From positions 1-59,068 of the forward strand of contig JAQMWT010000629.1 in assembly GCA_029834535.1 (NCBI GenBank): 59,068 bases of DNA, written 5' to 3'. Every line of letters begins with the position of its first letter. Position 1 is the first letter of the stretch. The DNA comes from Chrysophaeum taylorii (lineage: Eukaryota > Sar > Pelagophyceae > Pelagomonadales > Pelagomonadaceae). Both the position numbers and the translations under genes were made by a program. Under the pieces are notes generated by a model. That model saw only the letters and a program-made list of their open reading frames with translations, did not search any database and was not told where the DNA came from. Positions 1 through 9,715 of the stretch are shown piece by piece.

Positions 1-11
1 TCAACCGATTG

Positions 12-470
12 TTCCTGCTCAACTCAATAAAGCCGAGTTGATTGCCTTTCAAAGACGCTGGTGCTGATGAAGTTGTTTGGCTACGCAAGTTGTTGGAACT
101 TCTTTGTCACCGACCCCACTCTCTACGTCAACAATGCACAGAGAACACCGCTGACCCTGTTGACTTCGATGACAATGACAACCCAATTGCTGAAGATATG
201 CGCTTCATCAGAAGCCTACCTCTCTTGTCTGACAATGCTGCCGCTGTTCACACCTCTAATAACCCAGATGGGTCCTCTCGATCCAAGGCACTGTCGACCA
301 GATGGTTTAAAATCCGTGAGTACATCTCGCTACAGAAAATACGAGTACATCATGTTCCGGCAAGCTGAACGTGGCGGATGGTTTTACAAAGCCACTTGCT
401 GCTGAGTTCTCCACCTTTCATTCTCTACTCGGCATGCATCATGCTTCTGACGACAATCCTTTACAGGATT
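12..470 (+). pseudogene. Ty1/copia RNase H C-terminal fragment
   Basis: Reading in pieces on the + strand gives the end of a copia-type RNase H: a KAELIA segment, then DEVVWLRKLLEL, LLSDNAAAVHTSNNP, a SKALSTRWFKIREYI stretch and KIRVHHVPA. After a frameshift near 370 it continues as NVADGFTKPLA and FHSLLGMH. These are the usual landmarks of the family (E-x-WLR, DN-x-A, K/R-H-x-R-x-I-R and N-x-AD-x-x-TKPL). Two frame changes (near 50 and 370) mean that it cannot make a full protein. The start lies beyond the window. Confidence 0.72.
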
Positions 471-537
471 GAAGATGCCTAACCCTAGTGACCGCAACGT
501 CGTTAAACTAGCAAACTAACCCTGACCCTACCTTCTT

Positions 538-2564
538 TTGCCACATTTTTTTTGTACGTGTCGTGTGAGTGTCGCTCATGTCTTTTTCTTGGCACTCCCG
601 TGGCCGTGGCCGTGGCCGTGGCATCTCTCCAGTCGTTCGAAGGACAATTCCACGCTCGTTTCCACGGCCGAGCCTTCTCCCAAGTTGTTTCAAAAGCGAC
701 AACCCATAGCCACTGTCACTCCTACTACCTCCCAGGCTGCTACTGTCTCACCGACACCAGCTGAACCTGTTTTACTACAATCCCTAACACTCCAGGATGG
801 CCTCAACATGGATTTTGCCCTGATTGAACGAGGATACTCTCTCTCTGAGAGCTTCCGTACTCCTGCTGCGCCCTTTCTCTCTTCTGTTATGCGAGCGGAA
901 ATCTCTACGGCACTCAACTCGATATATGAATCTGCTGACTCTTTACTGTTTACGGAACTAACGACATTCATATCCATGCGCCTACCCATTACTACATTTT
1001 GGGAAGCTGCTCCTGCTATTACTTCTATTGGCTGCTACAGAGGCCCCAAACGTGAACGTTTCATCTTGTCATCCTACTGTACGCAATGGCTCAGCGATTT
1101 GGGGCAGCCTACATTTCTTGCTTCTACCACATATAATTCGAAGTCACAAGCACCTAGTGAACTCCCCACTGAAGTACTGAGTCACCTCAACACAGATGAC
1201 CACAAGAAGAATGGTCACATCCCCATCTCAACTATCACCACTAACATTTGTTGCGCTTGTCACAACACCGATCAGGCGCCCATACAACCTAACGTATGTG
1301 CGCGTAATGCTACTTCCTTCCAACCCTTCTGTGATGGGTGCTCAGCTGGTCATATACGCGCAACCATCATACGCACGTATCATTTGCCAAAGGAGCTACA
1401 TACTCTCTTGACTAGCAGTCTAACGCAACATTCGTCACTTGCTCATTTAGTCTTATCAGTAACCGATGCAGCCACAGACTCCACTACTCAATTACCATTG
1501 GCACTGGATCTTCGGCTTATTACTCAGATGCACCTGGAGCATCTTAACTTTCTTGTAACGCTCGAGCGAACATAAGCTCGTAAAACTCAGGCTATGTTCA
1601 AGCCCACCAAATACCACCATGTGATTCATACTGTTATCCAATCGTGGGTACAACACCTTGACGACTACGTATCATCATCAGACGATACAAAGCCGCCATC
1701 ACTCTTGGATGTAATGTTCGGCCCCACCTATACTTCGGCCGAACGTCAAGACTTTCTGCACTTCCTAAACACGAAATACCCCCTACTTGCACAGCATGTG
1801 TTGACCGAAGCGTCATTTAACTACTCACTTCCCTTATCAGAATCTACTCTGGAAATGTCTTCGCCATCGACACACCCTGCTCCTTCTACCTCGCCTGATG
1901 ATGTCGATGCATTGCGTCAACAAGTCGAGCAACTCCAGGAAACTCTTCGCCTATATATTCGCAAGGTCAACACCCTCAGCGCTGAGAATATATCTCTGCG
2001 CACAGAGATCTACAGGCTGCCATTGCTTCAATTACCTCCCTGGAAAACCGGCTCTTTCCTCCTACAGCCAATGCACACGTGTTGCTTGTAACACTGTTCA
2101 AGATCACAGAGCTACTGTCTCGCTTAACGCTAACAGCTCATGACCAATATGCCGCCAACCATCCCTCCCCGAACGATCACCTCCATCGTCTGCGTGATAG
2201 TTTGCTCTCGTGTATTCAAAGCATTCCCTTCGCATGTGAATCGGAAGACCCTTCTATCCTCTCGGATCCGTTCGCTGAGTCCAACTTTTTGGAAAACCAA
2301 CTGGACACCTTAAAACTTGACTCACTAGTGCCATCCCTACTGAATGCTTTACTTGCACTCACGTTTCGTATGGTACCACACCATTCTGCTATTGGCGTTC
2401 ACCACCTGACAGCAGAAGCTGACGAAGACGATACCGATACTCTCGAACCAGTAACGTCCACCACCTCAGATAGCTTTAACACACTGTCTGCCGTACCTGT
2501 GTTTCGTAATGCTCTGTTCAAAAGCGTCAAGTCGACTCTCAGCTCCACCAAGTCCAAGCCCTAA
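538..2564 (+). pseudogene. Extra ORF downstream of copia pol, coiled-coil, function unknown
   Basis: An open frame runs from 538 to a TAA at 1573-1575 (first ATG at 808) and continues in the same frame from 1594. Near 2005 it must shift frame to continue to the stop at 2564. The part from about 1890 to 2060 reads as a leucine-rich heptad coiled coil (DALRQQVEQLQETL, then NTLSAENISLRTE). The first part has a Cys/His cluster (CCACH, later CDGCSAGH) that might bind zinc. The position between pol and the 3' LTR is where some copia elements carry an additional, sometimes env-like, ORF. I see no signal peptide or membrane segment and recognise no family. One stop and one frameshift suggest decay, although recoding cannot be excluded. 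Confidence 0.5.
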
Positions 2565-2759
2565 GACACCCTGCTATACTCTTGATGCTTCTTATGTGAC
2601 CTCTGCGACCATCAAGACTGTATTCTCCTTCCTTTCCTTTTTTTTTTTCATCATCATCTTTCTCAAGAGATGCTCTATAGTCCTTTTTTTTTCCCCATCT
2701 TCATCTTTCTCAAGAGATGCTCTACAGTCGCACCTTGCGCTTAAGACATCTCGAGGGGG

Positions 2760-3074
2760 TGCAGAGAAATCTGCTGCCTCTTACCCTTATCCGTCCGTTA
2801 AGAACGTGATCTCTTCCTTACCCTTCTTCTTCCTTTCTTTACAATCTAATAGTCCTCTGATTTGTGCCTACACTCATCATCATGGTCTAGCGCGTCCCGA
2901 GGTATGTAGCACTATGCACCTAACCTTTCTCGTGTAGTTCTAGATGCCGCCTGTCGTGTTCTGAGGATATAGGGAACATACCTTTTCATTCCCCGAATTA
3001 ACTACTTCCAGACGTTCACGATGAGACGGGATGGTTTCCCAGGTGACTTACCACTGCTTGCTAAATGCTCTGCA
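2760..3074 (+). repeat. 3' LTR of the copia-type element (315 bp)
   Basis: It begins TGCAGAG and ends CTCTGCA, a perfect 7-bp terminal inverted repeat with the usual TG...CA ends. It is preceded directly by the purine run gaggggg, a good polypurine tract. Its first ~110 bp and last ~55 bp match the 161-bp LTR at 48061-48221; about 150 bp in the middle (near 2870-3019) are missing there. No 5-bp direct repeat can be checked because the other end of the element is outside the window. Confidence 0.72.
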
Positions 3075-4618
3075 CGTGGGTCGCATGCTTGATTCATACC
3101 TCTCCTTTTTTTCTGCGAGGTGGTGTCCTTTGTTCTTACAGCTGGTGATTTCAACAACAATAAGTCTATGTGAATGTCGAGAATTGCTACGAAAGAGTGG
3201 AGATTTTCTCCGCCGTATTTAAATAAATAAATAAATAACCTCCTCATCTGAAGAGTACACCCAGGCGTGCTGGTCCCACACGTGCACGTTTTGCCTACTG
3301 TATGTTACCACAAGAAGAAACACGCGCTGTCTGGGTAATACAGTCGTACGTCGCAGCTGTAGTAGTCTAAGCTCGGGCTTGCACGCCACTCTGAGAGCGG
3401 CGTGCCCGCTTGCAATAAACCCGCGTCATGATGCGCATCGACAAGATCAATAAGAAGCTGAGTCCTCGTTCGTCAATTAAATTTGACAACAACCCAAGAC
3501 CTTCGTGACGACGCGAGGAGAGGTAAAAACGATTTTTCTGTTCCGCATACTACGCAGTGAATATGTTGTAGCCACTCCTCATGTGTACCAATCTCGTTTA
3601 AATTCGCACTGTCGTACACGTTCGGTTCGCGAAGAACACAACGCTCACTTTATGCCGCGCGCACGAAAATAAGGTTTCGCTGTACAGGGTTGCGGCGGTC
3701 ACACGGTAAACCTTTCTACAAAATTCATTTCCTCATTATTGTCTGCCGTCGCTGCATCGCCACGAGTAGCTCTCCGACCGCGCAGTGGCGAGCTGACTCC
3801 TCCGGGGCCATCTCGTTCGTTAAACGCGAATATCTCGTCACGGCTGATAGTCATTTCCGTGGAATCAACGCGCGGACCAAAGAGCTAAGATGAGGATGAT
3901 GTTCGAAAGGCGTGATTTTTGCATCTCGCACTCATGGCCCTTCGTGAAATCGAGCGGTCCGAGTGAGAACTAACTGGGGGTCGCGGACGAACGCAGCATT
4001 GAGATGGCGAGCGTGCGAAGAGCGATAGACGACCGAACGGCGTATTTCGGCGGCAGCGATGAGATGGTTGTTGTCGCATCTCGAGTGTCGTTTATCATGC
4101 AACACACAAGGAAAACAGGCCGCGACCACCTCGTGCGAGAGACACGAACCCATCTTCTTCTTCTGGAACGTCGAGCTGTACTGTACTTTGAGAACCAAAG
4201 GCAAGCTATGCTCTATTTTCCCGCGAGCAGGAACCGCAGTTGGCATCCACGCCGTTTGATGATCTCTTGTCATCAAATCCCAGTCGCATCAACCCGACGT
4301 AATGAGCAATCAGGTCGCGTCCTCCCATTCAAAAAATGTTGCACATACTTGTCGCCCATCAATCAAGACGCGGAACGGGTCGCGCAGTCAAAAAATCAGT
4401 GGCGAGACGAGCGCAGCCGAGCAAGTGAACCTCGGCATCAAGAAGAGGAGTATCTGTCGAGCGAAGCAAAGACAGTTGCCGCAAGTTTTTTTTTTTCTAG
4501 TGGATGAGCACGCCTCTCTACGCCGAACGCACGACCGTTGAGTGAATGAATCGAATCGAATCGAATCGAATCCGTTGGTATTGTGCGGAATTGAAAGAAG
4601 TGATCCAATTCAAGGAAG
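3075..4618. other. Intergenic, no gene recognised
   Basis: There is a small AAAT microsatellite at 3221-3239. Several short ORFs on both strands (for example 4004-4507 +) show no family pattern and no codon bias like the nearby genes. An AATCG pentamer repeat lies at about 4548-4575, directly upstream of the Rtc3-like gene, and may be part of its promoter region. Confidence 0.5.
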
Positions 4619-4915
4619 ATGCAGCAGCTCACGTACACGCAACGCGATGTGTCGGCGAACGAGCATCCGCACACGATGGTGGTGATGGTGGAGCCGGATA
4701 TGCTGGCGAAATACAAGAAGGACAAGAGCGTGGCCGTTGCGGAGGTCGTGGTTTCGTACGAGGTTCTCAAGTTTGAGACCCCGGGGAACGAGGGGAAGCT
4801 CGCCCATCCGTCCAAGCGCGAGCTTCAGGATACATTTGGGACGACCAAGGCGGAGGAGATCGTGGCCTTCATGCTCGAGCACGGGCAGCTCCATGGGAAA
4901 CCGCACACGCGTTAG
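4619..4915 (+). CDS. SBDS N-terminal (FYSH) domain protein, Rtc3-like
   Basis: This 98-residue protein is one small alpha/beta domain. It matches the pattern of yeast Rtc3/Yhr087w and the N-terminal domain of SBDS ribosome-maturation proteins: a hydrophobic strand (TMVVMVEPDMLAKYKKD), a VAEVVVSYEVLKFETP stretch, an acidic/Gly segment (NEGKLAHPSKRELQDTFG) and a final helix (AEEIVAFMLEHGQL). Family members of this size are free-standing. They are linked to RNA metabolism and stress in yeast, but the molecular role is unclear. The ATG at 4619 starts the domain directly. Its stop codon overlaps that of the convergent gene at 4912-5646. The family call is good; the function is inferred. Confidence 0.8.
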   Translation: MQQLTYTQRDVSANEHPHTMVVMVEPDMLAKYKKDKSVAVAEVVVSYEVLKFETPGNEGKLAHPSKRELQDTFGTTKAEEIVAFMLEHGQLHGKPHTR

Positions 4916-5646
4916 GATATGTAGAAGGGTGCGACCTTGATGCTCTCTCGGCGGCGACGACGATCGCGATCGGCGAGGACGGGGGGGCGAAGGTCGTCGG
5001 TGGGCGCCTCCTCGGCGACGACCTTGGCGGTGGATCCGGCGGGGGAGTCCTCGAGGAGACGGCGGGCGAGGGCCGCGACGACGCGAAGATCCTCGTCTTC
5101 TTTTTTTTCCCTAGGATCGAAGAACAGGATAGTGTCGGGGTCCGCGGGGATAGAGGCAAAACCCGAAGGAAGGCTCCCGCGCGCGCGGCGGTAGGTGTCT
5201 CCGTCGAGGACGAGGAGCTTTGGTACACGGCGGCGGCGGGATGGTCGTCGTCGTCTGATTATGGCGCGGCCTCGGGCGATGGCGGCGTCGACGGCGGCGT
5301 CGAGTCGCGAGAGTCGAGGCCTGATCGTCGCCGCGAGCCAGCGTCGTCGCGTGCATAGATCATCCAGGCTGTTGTGTGGGTCCCCGCCCTCGGCGAGGCG
5401 CTCGGCGACGCGGCGGAGCGGGGCGAGGCCAAAGACGCAGCACAGCAGGTCGCCGCAGACGGCGATGTGGGCCGTTGTGGTGCCGAGGTGCGCCGTTCGG
5501 AGGTCAATTGCAGTGTGGTGCAGCGCGAACAGCACGGCCGCCAGGTTCATGGGATGCGTGGGTTTCGAGAGGCCATAGTTCGGCCGGAACGCGCGCTCGA
5601 AGACGAGGAGACCTCCGCGCAGGTCGACGATCACAATGCCGTCCAT
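4912..5646 (-). CDS. Hypothetical protein, possible longin-like domain
   Basis: This is a 244-residue protein. The first ~100 residues have a longin-like layout: a strand MDGIVIVDLRGG, a strand LLVFERAF, a helix with MNLAAVLFALHHTAID, a strand TTAHIAVCGDLLCCVFGL and a helix RRVAERLAEGG. Such domains occur in adaptin mu/sigma chains, SNAREs and other trafficking proteins. The remainder is Arg-rich and of low complexity, with no motif I know. The ATG at 5646 fits the start of the first strand. It lies convergent to the Rtc3-like gene, with overlapping stop codons, and just 5' of the DMT transporter gene on the same strand (about 18 bp). The reading frame is plausible; the domain is inference. 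Confidence 0.6.
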   Translation of the reverse strand: MDGIVIVDLRGGLLVFERAFRPNYGLSKPTHPMNLAAVLFALHHTAIDLRTAHLGTTTAHIAVCGDLLCCVFGLAPLRRVAERLAEGGDPHNSLDDLCTRRRWLAATIRPRLSRLDAAVDAAIARGRAIIRRRRPSRRRRVPKLLVLDGDTYRRARGSLPSGFASIPADPDTILFFDPREKKEDEDLRVVAALARRLLEDSPAGSTAKVVAEEAPTDDLRPPVLADRDRRRRRESIKVAPFYIS

Positions 5647-5664
5647 AATTGTAGTAACAACAAA

Positions 5665-6687
5665 CTAGTTGTTGTTGTTGGTTAACGTTTTTTCGGGAGG
5701 AAGTGGGGGGTTATCCTTATTATTATCATTTGCCGCCGCCGCCGCCGCCCCTGCCTCGAGGACGGCGTCCCCCTCGGTCATGACCGTGAGGGCGAGGCCG
5801 CTCAAGACGAGCGTGCCGCCGAGGGCCTCGGTGGCGCCCGGCGCGACGAGGCACCCGGTGGTGCGGGATCGTCGTCCGGAGGAGGAGGGCTCCACCTCGC
5901 AGCCGAGGTTGGGTAGAAGGAAAATGAGGGCGAGGGTGAGCGCGGCCGTGAGGACCGGCTGGAGCGCGGCGTAGGAGGTGACCAGGGTCGGCGAGGAGTG
6001 CTTTATGGCCCACACCTGGAGCCCGTAGTTGAGGACGGTGCTCGCGAAAATCCACCAGAGGAGCGCGGGAACGGCCGCAACGGGGACTACCCACCCCTCA
6101 CTCGACGAAAAGAGGGCGGCCAGGGCCACCGTCAGGACCGCGGCAACGCAGTAGCACCAGCTCGCCACGCAAATAGGGGGGTAGCGATGGACGACGGTCT
6201 TGACGAGGATTTGGTACGCGGCGCCCGCGACGCACGACGCCGCGAAGCAGAGGTGCGCCGAAATTTCGGCGCGCTCGGCGCGGCCCGCGACCACGAGGCA
6301 GCCCGCCGCCGCGCAGGCGATGCCGGCGAAGCGGAGTGCTTTCGGTCTCTCCCAGCCGACGCATACCGAGACCGCGGAGACCAGCGCAGGCTGCGTCGGT
6401 TGCCAGATCGCAAAGGCGACCGGCGACGCGAATTTGAGACCGACGATTCCCAGGAGCTGCGTGGCGGCGACGCATCCCCCTATTCGCGCGAACCGGCACC
6501 AATCGCGGATTTGGGGACCGTTGATGCCCGTAAACCGTGTCGAGACCACGTACAAAATGCCGCCGGCGGCGGTCTCGCGAATCACGGCGAAGGTTACGGG
6601 ATTGATCGACCCGACGTTGGCGACGATCGCGCCGATCGAGAAGTTCAGCTGCACGATCCAAAGGGCCAGATGGACGCGTTCGTCCAT
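5665..6687 (-). CDS. EamA/DMT-superfamily transporter
   Basis: This is a 340-residue polytopic membrane protein with about ten hydrophobic segments in two repeats, as in the drug/metabolite transporter (EamA/RhaT) fold. Typical pieces are a first helix that starts at once (LALWIVQLNFSIGAIVANV), then NPVTFAVIRETAAG, KFASPVAFAIWQPTQPALVSAVS and, in the second repeat, NYGLQVWAIKHSSPTLVTSYAALQPVLTAAL. Such carriers move small metabolites or amino acids across the plasma or an inner membrane; the substrate cannot be read here. I chose the ATG at 6687. A long Ala/Asn-rich C-terminal tail is probably cytosolic and ends in an Asn homopolymer. The divergent S28 peptidase gene starts 81 bp upstream. 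Confidence 0.85.
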   Translation of the reverse strand: MDERVHLALWIVQLNFSIGAIVANVGSINPVTFAVIRETAAGGILYVVSTRFTGINGPQIRDWCRFARIGGCVAATQLLGIVGLKFASPVAFAIWQPTQPALVSAVSVCVGWERPKALRFAGIACAAAGCLVVAGRAERAEISAHLCFAASCVAGAAYQILVKTVVHRYPPICVASWCYCVAAVLTVALAALFSSSEGWVVPVAAVPALLWWIFASTVLNYGLQVWAIKHSSPTLVTSYAALQPVLTAALTLALIFLLPNLGCEVEPSSSGRRSRTTGCLVAPGATEALGGTLVLSGLALTVMTEGDAVLEAGAAAAAANDNNKDNPPLPPEKTLTNNNN

Positions 6688-6768
6688 CACCGGAACAACA
6701 ACAGGGTAAGGCAGAGATAAAGGTTTTCCAACCTTTAAAGCATCAGCATCTCAGCCAATCACATCATC

Positions 6769-8535
6769 ATGATCTTTGTGTTTGCGATGGCCGCCGCGGC
6801 GAAAAGATCCCTCGGGACGGAGGAGGAGGCACGTGGTCTCCCGAAGGTGCGGCGCGTGCTGGAGGGGACGCCGACGTCGGCGAACTGCACGTGGCGGACG
6901 CTTTCTCAGCCGCTGGACCACTTCGCGCGGGGTACGTCGCCCGAGACGTTTTCCCAGCGCGCGTGCATATTCGAGGGGTTCGTGAAGGAATTTCCGCCGA
7001 AGAAGGCGCTTTTCTATTGCGGGAACGAGTCGCCCGTGGACGAGTACGTGAACAACACGGGGCTGATGTGGCAGGTCGGGGAGGAGATAGGAGCGTTGCT
7101 GGTTTTCGTCGAGCACCGGTACGAAGGGGAATCGGTGCCGCGGATTGAGGGCGTTCGTGACTGCCTCGGGTACTGCACGATCGAGCAGGCCCTCGCGGAC
7201 TACGCCAAGGCCGTCGCCTGGCTTCGGGAGACGTACGCGTCGTCGGAGCTCGCCGTCGTCGCGGTCGGCGGCTCTTACGGGGGAATGCTCGCGGCGTGGT
7301 TCCGGATGAAATATCCGAGCGCGACCGTTGGGGCTATTGCGGCCTCGGCTCCTATCTGGGGCCTTCCGACCTTGGACTGGATTTTGGATGGCTCGTCGGT
7401 TGCGGTAGCGAGAAGCTTTGGCGTCCGAGGCGGGCAGGAGACGGACGCGTGTCGCGAGAATCTGCTCGGGGCCTGGCCGATCATCGCGCACATCGGCGAA
7501 ACCGCCGCGGGCCGCGACTTTCTGGCCGAAACCATGCATCTCTGCAGCCCCCCGGCCTCGGGACGCCGCCTGGCCGCCGTTATCCAGAACGTCTTCTTCG
7601 ACCTCGCGGAAGCTAACTACCCGTTCGCGTCCGCGTACGTCACCAGCGCCGTAGGGGGCGCCGATTACCCGCTCCCCGCCTGGCCCATCCGCGCCGCCTG
7701 CGCCAAGCTCCAGGATCCCTTGGTTGCTGTCGCGGGAAACGTCTCGGCCGTCGAGTTTTCGGTTAAGATCGACGACCTGACCGTCGCCGTGGCCTGGGAC
7801 GAAATAGCGTCTGTCGCGGGCGATTTCAACACCTCTGGCGTGCGCGACCTCTTGGAGGGCGTTGCCTACGTCTGGCAGACCTGGTGCAACGTCTCGGGGA
7901 CCCTCGCCTGCCTCGAACCCACAGGCTGCACCACCGGCCGACGACGACGCCGCGCGCTCGCGCTCGACGTCGCCGCGTCTCCTTCCGCCGACGACGCGTG
8001 CACGGCCGCCGACTACGACGGCGGGTCGTGGACCCCCCTCTGCTGCAACGACGACCTCACGCTCCTCAACTACTACGCCCAGGGTATGGGGAGAGACGGG
8101 CTCTACTGGCCACCGAATTACCCCAGAAACATCACGGCGTCCGACGTCCTCGGCCCCTACGGCTCGACCGGCCCGGGCTGTTCGCCGCCCGTCGGCCTCG
8201 CCGGCTACCCCCCCAACTCGGACCCCTGGTCGCGCTGGATGATCGACGAGTTCGGCGACCGCTCCGCAGCCCTCCAGACCTCCAATATCGTCTTCTCGAA
8301 CGGCCTCCTCGACCCGTGGTCGGCCGCCGGAGTCTATCGCGACTTCGCGCCGACGGAGCCCGCGGCCTACGATGGACCCAACGTCCAAAATATAACGGAC
8401 ACAGTCCACGCTTTCATCCTCGACCTCGGAGCCCACCACCTCGACCTCATGTTCCTCCACGACACTGACCCGCCTTGCGCCTGGGATGCCCGCGCCTTCG
8501 AAACAGCGAAAATCAAAGCGTGGCTCGGCTCGTGA
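6769..8535 (+). CDS. Serine carboxypeptidase of family S28 (prolyl carboxypeptidase/DPP2-like)
   Basis: This 588-residue protein has the family S28 layout. These peptidases cleave next to proline in acidic compartments (lysosome or vacuole) or outside the cell. Residues 45-55 carry the Q-PLDHF motif. The nucleophile is Ser169 in GGSYGGMLAAW, the Asp is in SNGLLDPWS (about 515) and the His is in LGAHHLDL (about 556). Several N-x-S/T sites and many Cys fit a secreted protein. The N-terminus is short and hydrophobic (MIFVFAMAAAA), a weak signal peptide. The ATG at 6769 is the first in frame; Met7 is an alternative. It is longer than most members because of inserted loops around 380-410 (a Cys-rich stretch with an Arg run). 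There are no introns. Confidence 0.92.
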   Translation: MIFVFAMAAAAKRSLGTEEEARGLPKVRRVLEGTPTSANCTWRTLSQPLDHFARGTSPETFSQRACIFEGFVKEFPPKKALFYCGNESPVDEYVNNTGLMWQVGEEIGALLVFVEHRYEGESVPRIEGVRDCLGYCTIEQALADYAKAVAWLRETYASSELAVVAVGGSYGGMLAAWFRMKYPSATVGAIAASAPIWGLPTLDWILDGSSVAVARSFGVRGGQETDACRENLLGAWPIIAHIGETAAGRDFLAETMHLCSPPASGRRLAAVIQNVFFDLAEANYPFASAYVTSAVGGADYPLPAWPIRAACAKLQDPLVAVAGNVSAVEFSVKIDDLTVAVAWDEIASVAGDFNTSGVRDLLEGVAYVWQTWCNVSGTLACLEPTGCTTGRRRRRALALDVAASPSADDACTAADYDGGSWTPLCCNDDLTLLNYYAQGMGRDGLYWPPNYPRNITASDVLGPYGSTGPGCSPPVGLAGYPPNSDPWSRWMIDEFGDRSAALQTSNIVFSNGLLDPWSAAGVYRDFAPTEPAAYDGPNVQNITDTVHAFILDLGAHHLDLMFLHDTDPPCAWDARAFETAKIKAWLGS

Positions 8536-8787
8536 TTTTGAACATTACAACGTGTGATTTCTATCTTGTGCATGCAGCCGGTAATTATAATAACTAAGCA
8601 TCATCATCGTGCCGGGGAGAAAACGCGCACACCAGCGAAAGGTACGATGGCCCTGCCTGCAGCGGCGAAATCCGCCAGCTCTCGCGTAGGTGCGAGAGGC
8701 CGAAATTCGAAAGCGCATCTCTGCTGTGTCGAGAGACACTTATATCCATCCGGGCCGCGTCTCGGCGGAGGAAACCAGAGAAAAGTT

Positions 8788-8835
<48 letters not shown>

Positions 8836-9700
8836 TCCACGGGCCGTGTTGCGAAGCACTTTCGTCGCTCGAACACTGGACCGTTCGTTGGTGAGATGCA
8901 TGTGGCAAGTGGGGCTCAACAACTGAGCCTGAAGGCTAAAAAACGGAGCCTAGGGGCTCGCACAGGCCGACCAGGAGGACTGAGTGTGAAATCCTTCCTG
9001 TCCATGCGTCGGTTGAGCCAACGCAGCGAGTTGAAGACGAGAGAACCAAGCTGCAAAAGGCGCGATTGGGGGTGCGAATGTCCGGGGACTGTCGAGACGG
9101 CAATCAACACCAAGCATGCTCGCGAGCTCGTCCTGGGCCGGCGCAAACAGTCGAAGCGGTTTTATTCCGACATTGTCCTCCACGTTCAGGTTAGAAAAAA
9201 AGACACCGAAGATTTCTTTCTACGGGGCAAAGGGGGCCGAACGATGACCTTCTAGCCGGCGCGATTCGACCTACCGTGTTAAATTTGCGCGTAGATGAAG
9301 TCGCCGCCATCGTGTAATGACGATGCAGGATCGTGTACGGGCGCCGTAGCTTGTTGTCCGCGATAGGCTTTCTTTCCCTGGGGTCTGTCCAGGCGCTTTC
9401 GCCTGGTTCACGACGAAGATTGCGAACAACCCGCGCTCTCGCATAACGGAGCAACGGCTTTCGCACCGACGTCAGCTTGGCTTTTGGGCACATAGGGAGG
9501 TCGTGGTTGAATTACTTTTGGATACTTCGGATTTTTTATTTTTTTATCCAGGCTGAGAGTCAGATGATCATGATGCGCGTAGCAGCACCCGCAGTCGCGT
9601 GGGGCTTCAAGGTGGAGAACGGGACGCTGCCCTGCCCACGCACTCATGTCGACACGACGGGCTCCAGGCCTTCCCTTAGGGAGGTGATGGTGATTGTCGC
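8536..9700. other. Intergenic with a CTTT microsatellite, no gene recognised
   Basis: A (CTTT)n run of about 50 bp lies at 8785-8837. ORFs across it encode Phe/Leu-Ser repeats on one strand and Lys/Glu-Arg repeats on the other and are products of the repeat. Nothing else is recognised up to the pseudogene that begins near 9700. Confidence 0.6.
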
Positions 9701-9715
9701 CGGGGGTCCGGTGGC

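Larger units (their letters stand above)
1..3074 (+). mobile_element. 3' end of a Ty1/copia-type LTR retrotransposon
   Basis: The order is the end of an RNase H domain (about 1-470), an extra ORF region (538-2564), a short purine tract (cgaggggg) and a 3' LTR (2760-3074). RNase H lies C-terminal in pol, as in copia elements, and the stop near 470 ends pol. The 5' part lies outside the window. The LTR matches one at 48061-48221, so another copy of the family lies at the other end of the window in the same orientation. Frameshifts and an in-frame stop show that this copy is decayed. Confidence 0.75.

Noticed and set aside
3932..4507. ORFs of 114-167 codons upstream of the Rtc3-like gene
   Set aside because: They lie on both strands with no domain, and none shows the codon bias of the real genes.
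6751..8460. 569-codon ORF on the minus strand opposite the S28 peptidase
   Set aside because: It is a shadow of the GC-rich peptidase gene; its Arg/Gly/Val composition fits an antisense frame and it has no domain.
8554..9255. 233-codon ORF with Phe-Leu-Ser repeat
   Set aside because: It is produced by a CTTT microsatellite; no support for coding.
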